Under the pieces are notes generated by a model, which was given only the letters and a program-made list of their open reading frames with translations, searched no databases and was not told the origin of the DNA. Shown piece by piece: positions 5,341 to 8,444 of a stretch of 8,444 bases of DNA. Location of the stretch: positions 1 through 8,444 of the forward strand of contig CAAFRM010000314.1 in NCBI GenBank assembly GCA_900765465.1. The letters run 5' to 3'. The position numbers and the translations under genes are program-made. Position 1 is the first letter of the stretch; every line of letters begins with the position of its first letter. Origin of the DNA: an uncultured Prevotella sp. GTDB taxonomy: Bacteria > Bacteroidota > Bacteroidia > Bacteroidales > Bacteroidaceae.

Positions 5341-6828
5341 ATGCAAAAGATTATCAGTATTCAGAATGGCGTAACCCGTATGCCAGAATGGCGTATGGCT
5401 GAGCCAGTTAACTTCGAGGCATGCGACGGCGAGCATATCGCTATCGTAGGTCCCAATGGTGGAGGTAAGTCGATGTTCGTGGACATCCTTGTGGGCAGAC
5501 ACCCGCTGTTGATGCACGATCCTGATTACGACTTTTCTCCTAGTACCAAGCCCCTGGTGAGCGACAATATCAAGTATATCACCTTCCGTGACACCTACGG
5601 AGGCGACAACGACCGCACCTACTTCCTGCAGCAGCGCTGGAACCAGCTGGAAATAGATGAGAACACGCCTATCGTCAAGGATAAGCTGGAAGAGGCTTAT
5701 CAGATGGCTGGCGAAGATACGCCGGAGCGCAGACAGCTGCAGGAACACATCTACGAGCTGTTCCACATGCACCACCTGCTCGACAAATACACCATCCTGC
5801 TGAGCAGTGGAGAGCTCCGCAAGTTCAAGCTTGCCTCTACCCTCTTTTCAGAGCCTCGCGTGCTGATCATGGACAACCCGTTCATCGGTCTGGATGCCGA
5901 CACCCGCGACCAGCTCAAGGAGCTTCTCAAGTCACTCACCACCGAGCATCATCTGCAGATCATCCTCGTATTGAGCAAGAGCGATGACATCCCAGACTTC
6001 ATCACCCACGTGGTAGAAGTGAAGGATATGAAGGTATATCCTAAGCTTACCAAGGAAGAATATCTGGCACAACGCAACCCCATCCCTGCCCACGTATTAT
6101 GCGAAGAATTAGAACAAGCCATCATCAACCTGCCATATAGCGACCGGGAATATCACAGTCAGGAAGTGGTGAAGATGAACAAGGTTCGCATCCAGTATGG
6201 CGAGCGCATCATCCTCAACGATCTCGACTGGACGGTCAACAATGGCGAGCGCTGGGCGCTGAGCGGACAGAATGGTGCCGGCAAGAGTACCCTGCTCAGC
6301 CTGGTATGTGCCGACAATCCGCAGAGCTACGCCTGCGACATTGCCCTCTTCGGCAATCCTCGTGGCAGTGGCGAGAGCATCTGGGATATCAAGAAGCATA
6401 TCGGCTATGTATCTCCTGAGCTTCACCGTTCCTACCAGCGTGATATGCCAGCCATCCGCATCGTGGCGAGCGGTCTTACCGATTCTGTGGGTCTCTACGT
6501 AAAGCCAAAGGAAGAGGATATGGACCAGTGCCGTTTCTGGATGAAGGTATTCGGTCTGGAGGGTTTGGAAGATCGTGGTTTCCTGAAACTGTCAAGTGGC
6601 GAGCAGCGCCTGGTACTTCTGGCACGTGCCTTCGTGAAGGATCCCGAGCTCCTCATCCTCGACGAGCCTCTTCATGGTCTTGACAACAGAAACCGCCGCC
6701 TGGTAAAGGATATCATCGAGGCATTCTGCAAGCGAAAGAACAAGACGATGATCATGGTTACTCACTATAAGGAAGAGCTCCCTGCCTGCATCGACCACAG
6801 CATCTTCCTGAAGAGACATACGAAATAG
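5341..6828 (+). CDS. Tandem-NBD ABC ATPase, ModF-like, with degenerate first site
   Basis: A 495-residue soluble protein of two ATP-binding cassettes and no membrane segment. NBD1: Walker A GPNGGGKS (37-44), signature LSSGE (154-158), Walker B LIMDNPFIGLD with D178 followed by N179 where the catalytic glutamate is expected, and S212 where the switch histidine is expected. NBD2: Walker A GQNGAGKST (309-317), LSSGEQ (417-422), Walker B LILDEP with D441 and E442, and switch histidine H475 in MVTHYKEEL. NBD2 is therefore canonical and NBD1 is probably poor at hydrolysis. The order and spacing resemble ModF/PhrA proteins, which are linked by annotation to molybdate transport, but no mod gene or permease is near, so the role is unknown. 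It follows ruvC by 52 nt and ends the plus-strand run at terminator hairpin 6873-6918. Confidence 0.9.
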   Translation: MQKIISIQNGVTRMPEWRMAEPVNFEACDGEHIAIVGPNGGGKSMFVDILVGRHPLLMHDPDYDFSPSTKPLVSDNIKYITFRDTYGGDNDRTYFLQQRWNQLEIDENTPIVKDKLEEAYQMAGEDTPERRQLQEHIYELFHMHHLLDKYTILLSSGELRKFKLASTLFSEPRVLIMDNPFIGLDADTRDQLKELLKSLTTEHHLQIILVLSKSDDIPDFITHVVEVKDMKVYPKLTKEEYLAQRNPIPAHVLCEELEQAIINLPYSDREYHSQEVVKMNKVRIQYGERIILNDLDWTVNNGERWALSGQNGAGKSTLLSLVCADNPQSYACDIALFGNPRGSGESIWDIKKHIGYVSPELHRSYQRDMPAIRIVASGLTDSVGLYVKPKEEDMDQCRFWMKVFGLEGLEDRGFLKLSSGEQRLVLLARAFVKDPELLILDEPLHGLDNRNRRLVKDIIEAFCKRKNKTMIMVTHYKEELPACIDHSIFLKRHTK

Positions 6829-6861
6829 GAAAGCGACTCTGTGACATCACAAAGCTATCAC

Positions 6862-6927
6862 AATAAAACAAGATCTCCCCATAAGCACAGGCTTCTGTAG
6901 CCTGGCTTATGGGGAGATTATATTTGC
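6862..6927 (+). terminator. Long hairpin terminator, copy 1 of an inverted repeated element
   Basis: ATCTCCCCATAAGC (6873-6886) pairs perfectly with GCTTATGGGGAGAT (6905-6918); an inner five-pair stem CAGGC/GCCTG closes a seven-base loop, with one bulged A. It lies 44 nt after the ABC gene and 12 nt after the minus-strand toxin stop, so it can end both. On the minus strand it is followed by CTTGTTTTATT, the better U-tract. With its left flank AATAAAACAAG it matches, in opposite orientation, the element at 7962-8029. Confidence 0.85.
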
Positions 6928-6930
6928 GAG

Positions 6931-7206
6931 TTATTTGTCATTATAGTGACCTTCTACTTCAATTACAACTACAGTAATAATGTCATCAAAAACATTATAT
7001 ATAATTCTGTCATGAGCTGTAATATGGCGGGAATAAGTTATATCGTTTCCCCCTTTCATTGCCTCAGGATGCCCAATACCTTCACGAGGTGTTTCTGCTA
7101 TACTATTCAGAACCTTTCTTAGTTTTTCAAAAAGAGGCTTATTCGATTTTTTCCATTTTTTGATAACTTTAGTAGCATCTTTTGAATAATCTATTTTGTA
7201 AATCAT
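6931..7206 (-). CDS. YoeB/Txe-family mRNA interferase toxin
   Basis: A 91-residue protein of the RelE/ParE superfamily, closest by eye to YoeB/Txe. Toxins of this family bind the ribosome and cut mRNA, stopping translation. Residues matching the YoeB catalytic set are all seen: E48 in GHPEAMKGG, R67 in HDRIIYNV, and the terminal H87-Y88 pair in EGHYNDK; the segment TPREGIGHPEAMKG matches the family's 'TPFEGKGKPEPLK' region. It overlaps the antitoxin by ATGA (7203-7206), giving coupled translation with the antitoxin made first. Codon use is markedly more AT-rich than in the ABC and ruvC genes, suggesting acquisition by transfer. An intact catalytic set suggests an active toxin. Confidence 0.9.
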   Translation of the reverse strand: MIYKIDYSKDATKVIKKWKKSNKPLFEKLRKVLNSIAETPREGIGHPEAMKGGNDITYSRHITAHDRIIYNVFDDIITVVVIEVEGHYNDK

Positions 7207-7487
7207 AGAGAATCAAGCCATTCGTTCATCTCGGTTGAATTTTCAAAATGAAGAGTCTCTCCTTTTTTATATTCATCCATTGCTTTATCAATCTTCTTCT
7301 GCAATTCTTCATCAATTGTATTATCCTCTACAACTTCAGAAGGATGGAGAATACTAATGAGAAGACTTTCCACATAGTTGTTAAGACTGCGATTGCTAGC
7401 CTTAGCCTTTTCTTTCAGTTCTTCCAGCAAACTGCTTTGGAACCTGAACGAAGTTGGGATTCTTGCTGCTGTTGTTGACATAATCAT
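7203..7487 (-). CDS. Ribbon-helix-helix-like antitoxin of the YoeB-type toxin
   Basis: A 94-residue protein upstream of the toxin. The N-terminal half (TAARIPTSFRFQSSLLEELK, then KASNRSLNNYVESLL) has the strand-helix-helix form of MetJ/Arc-type ribbon-helix-helix DNA-binding proteins. After a linker with HPSEVVEDNT, the C-terminal half (ELQKKIDKAMDEYKKGE to the end) is acidic and helical, as expected for a toxin-wrapping tail. Canonical YoeB is paired with YefM (Phd fold), so this is a hybrid pairing. Two in-frame start codons two codons apart (7487 and 7481) are possible; the RHH core begins after both. The antitoxin is expected to repress its own promoter at 7509-7539, where short repeats are seen. 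Confidence 0.85.
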   Translation of the reverse strand: MIMSTTAARIPTSFRFQSSLLEELKEKAKASNRSLNNYVESLLISILHPSEVVEDNTIDEELQKKIDKAMDEYKKGETLHFENSTEMNEWLDSL

Positions 7488-7507
7488 TAATATTTTAAAT
7501 TAGTTCT

Positions 7508-7550
7508 GCAAATATACAGCAAATCCCTGACAACACAAAGTTTTTTTGTG
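7508..7550. promoter_or_regulatory. Candidate antitoxin operator over the promoter
   Basis: CACAAA (7534-7539) and TTTGTG (7545-7550) form a perfect inverted repeat with a five-base spacer that covers the -33 element. GCAAAT recurs at 7508-7513 and 7519-7524, 11 bp apart, overlapping the -7 box. RHH antitoxins commonly bind short repeats about one helical turn apart across their own promoter. Binding itself is inferred. Confidence 0.4.
7509..7539 (-). promoter_or_regulatory. Promoter of the toxin-antitoxin operon
   Basis: On the minus strand TTTG (7539-7536) and TATATTTG (7516-7509) are exactly 19 bp apart, a full match to the Bacteroidetes consensus. The transcript would begin near 7502, leaving only about 15-21 nt before the antitoxin start. 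Confidence 0.8.
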
Positions 7551-7563
7551 ATTTTAACACATA

Positions 7564-7605
7564 ATATTCCCCCAACCTGCCAAAACATACTGGTTGGGGG
7601 AATAT
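7564..7605. repeat. Perfect 14-bp inverted repeat (hairpin) upstream of the toxin-antitoxin promoter
   Basis: ATATTCCCCCAACC (7564-7577) pairs with GGTTGGGGGAATAT (7592-7605) around a 14-base loop. Neither strand has a proper U-tract after the stem, so it is not a clear intrinsic terminator. It lies about 25 bp upstream of the -33 element and resembles in style the two bounding hairpins. It could insulate the module, serve as a binding site, or be a mobile-element remnant. Confidence 0.7.
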
Positions 7606-7684
7606 CCGTGTAAACAATATTCAAGGAAGAGAGAATCAGACGAAAACGCCTGGAAAATGGGAGAAAAAGAGATTGAGAATTTTC

Positions 7685-7737
7685 CCTTAAGGATTTTTAT
7701 TTTTTTCCTTAAGGAAAACGGCAGCTTCTCTTAAGAG
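7685..7737. repeat. Three CTTAAG palindromes spaced exactly 22 bp apart
   Basis: CTTAAG begins at 7686, 7708 and 7730. Each is extended into a longer palindrome: CCTTAAGG at 7685-7692, TTTTCCTTAAGGAAAA at 7703-7718 (16 bp perfect) and CTCTTAAGAG at 7728-7737. The surrounding bases are T/A-rich and similar. The regular two-turn spacing is what phased operator sites look like. Sites 1 and 2 could also pair with each other as a hairpin with a T-rich loop. No regulator is identified. Confidence 0.7.
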
Positions 7738-7797
7738 TTTTTTCCGCAACGCTCAACTTGTAAAGTTATTTATCACAACCAGTATTTCAAGAAGCGT

Positions 7798-7905
7798 ATG
7801 GACTCATTATTTCTATTTCAGTTTGCATGTTTTATCTTCATGCTCATCCATGCTTTCATCGTGGCAATCTCCTATCTGCACGTAAGATGGAAGAGTTGCC
7901 ATTAA
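7798..7905 (+). CDS. Possible 35-residue single-pass membrane peptide
   Basis: An ATG at 7798 opens 35 codons beginning MDSLFLFQFACFIFMLIHAF and ending in YLHVRWKSCH before TAA. Residues 4-26 are almost entirely hydrophobic, and the last nine contain H, R, K and H, the layout of small inner-membrane peptides such as type I toxins or small membrane regulators. A terminator-like hairpin follows within about 65 nt with a U-rich plus-strand tail. No consensus promoter or ribosome site is seen, and chance hydrophobic ORFs are common in AT-rich DNA. An overlapping frame (7827-7946, 39 codons, ending in a charged helix-like KHIEKLKSSLDTK) is an alternative; together they might be decay products of one gene. 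Confidence 0.25.
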   Translation: MDSLFLFQFACFIFMLIHAFIVAISYLHVRWKSCH

Positions 7906-7961
7906 AGCATATTGAGAAATTGAAAAGCTCATTAGACACCAAGTAAAGTTTGAAGGAGCGA

Positions 7962-8029
7962 CATACAAAATCTCCCTATAAGCCAGGTGATAAAGACACC
8001 TGAACTTATAGGGAGATTCTTGTTTTATT
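7962..8029 (-). terminator. Long hairpin terminator, copy 2 of the inverted repeated element
   Basis: A 14-pair stem (7969-7982 with 8005-8018) contains an inner six-pair stem CAGGTG/CACCTG (7984-7989 with 7997-8002) and a seven-base loop. On the minus strand it begins at the dipeptidase stop codon, with flank AATAAAACAAG, and ends in TTTTGTATG, so it ends that gene; on the plus strand the tail is CTTGTTTTATT, so it may act in both directions. It aligns with 6862-6927 in stem, inner stem and flank. Confidence 0.85.
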
Positions 8030-8444
8030 TCTTCTCCTCTGGAACCAGGAACTTATCGCCACTCTGCTTGACAAGCTGCTTGGCAAACTTCTCTGGATAA
8101 CCAGGACGAACTGGAGTAGCACCCAAACCATATGGAGTCTTCTTGAAGGTACCATTCTTATCGGTTGGCTTGATGATCATATCATTGTACTTCACCACCA
8201 TGAACTCGAAAAGCTGGTTCCAGCGACCCAACATCTGCTGAGCCTTCTCAACACTGTAGTCGTTGAGATACTTCACGGCAGCCTGTGGGTTCTGGGCATA
8301 AAGCTCCTGAGCCTTCTTCTCAACACCTGTCTGAGCAGCGAAATAGCTGTTGTCTAAGCTATCACGAACCTCCTTCAAGGTTGGGAACATCAGGCTGTAA
8401 CGAGGATAAACCATGTTGCTGGTCATGTTGCAAACCCAGTAAGC
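8025..8444 (-). CDS. C69-family dipeptidase, C-terminal fragment (5' end beyond the right edge)
   Basis: The minus-strand frame is open from the window edge to TAA at 8027-8025, giving the last 139 residues. It begins AYWVCNMTSNMVYPRYSLMF and ends KFLVPEEKK. The TSNMVYPRYS block followed by the helical repeats around LDNSYFAAQTGVEKKAQELY resembles the C-terminal part of family C69 dipeptidases (PepD-like, N-terminal nucleophile hydrolases), which are common and often secreted in Bacteroidales. The nucleophilic cysteine and any signal peptide lie outside the window, so activity and location cannot be judged. An internal ATG at 8426 is not the start, since the conserved frame continues upstream of it. 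It is terminated by the hairpin at 7962-8029, whose flank contains the stop codon. Confidence 0.75.
   Translation of the reverse strand, partial: AYWVCNMTSNMVYPRYSLMFPTLKEVRDSLDNSYFAAQTGVEKKAQELYAQNPQAAVKYLNDYSVEKAQQMLGRWNQLFEFMVVKYNDMIIKPTDKNGTFKKTPYGLGATPVRPGYPEKFAKQLVKQSGDKFLVPEEKK

Larger units (their letters stand above)
7606..8024. other. Intergenic island stretch with no established gene
   Basis: About 420 bp between the 7564-7605 hairpin and the dipeptidase stop. It holds the CTTAAG array, a possible small ORF pair at 7798-7946 and the second copy of the long hairpin. I find no plus-strand promoter matching TAnnTTTG, no tRNA-like fold and no longer open frame on either strand. Confidence 0.7.

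Noticed and set aside
6919..6926. Plus-strand TATATTTG matching a -7 box
   Set aside because: It directly follows the terminator hairpin, has no TTTG at the right distance, and no plus-strand gene follows.
6829..8024. Autonomous insertion sequence or prophage remnant
   Set aside because: No transposase, integrase or phage protein could be found in any frame; only the inverted hairpin ends hint at mobility.

Overview
The window looks like chromosomal DNA from a Bacteroidales bacterium, most likely a Prevotella/Segatella relative. The evidence is promoter sites of the Bacteroidetes type (TTTG, 19 bp, TAnnTTTG, seen twice with exact spacing), AT-rich gene leaders without Shine-Dalgarno sequences, and gene families typical of that group (PanB, RsmG, a glyoxalase-II-like hydrolase, RuvC, a twin ATP-binding protein, a C69 dipeptidase). 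The genus is my inference from sequence feel, not from a search.

Layout. (1) At the left edge, on the minus strand, lies the first 38 codons of a MoxR-type AAA ATPase, with a leader containing a hairpin. (2) From 3047 down to 313, on the minus strand, is a tight three-gene operon: a HAD phosphatase/phosphoglucomutase-like protein, PanB (first step of pantothenate synthesis) and a 12-helix MFS transporter. (3) From 3249 to 6828, on the plus strand, is a run of four housekeeping-type genes: rsmG, a metallo-beta-lactamase-fold hydrolase, ruvC, and a tandem-NBD ABC ATPase without a permease. The two runs are fired by divergent promoters in 3048-3248. Two gene junctions inside the plus-strand run carry short tandem repeats immediately at the next start codon. 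(4) From 6829 to 8024 is an accessory, AT-rich island: a minus-strand toxin-antitoxin pair (YoeB-like RNase with a ribbon-helix-helix-like antitoxin) with a well-formed promoter and possible operator, followed by about 540 bp that contains a strong hairpin, three CTTAAG palindromes exactly 22 bp apart, and a possible 35-residue membrane peptide. (5) The right edge holds the C-terminal end of a C69 dipeptidase on the minus strand.

The most interesting structure is in the island. It is bounded on both sides by two copies, in opposite orientation, of a related element of about 65 bp: a flank AATAAAACAAG followed by a long hairpin. These serve as terminators of the genes that converge on the island, but their similarity extends outside the stem, so they may be a dispersed repeat family or the ends of a small mobile unit carrying the toxin-antitoxin module. 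No rRNA, tRNA, CRISPR array, transposase or integrase was seen.
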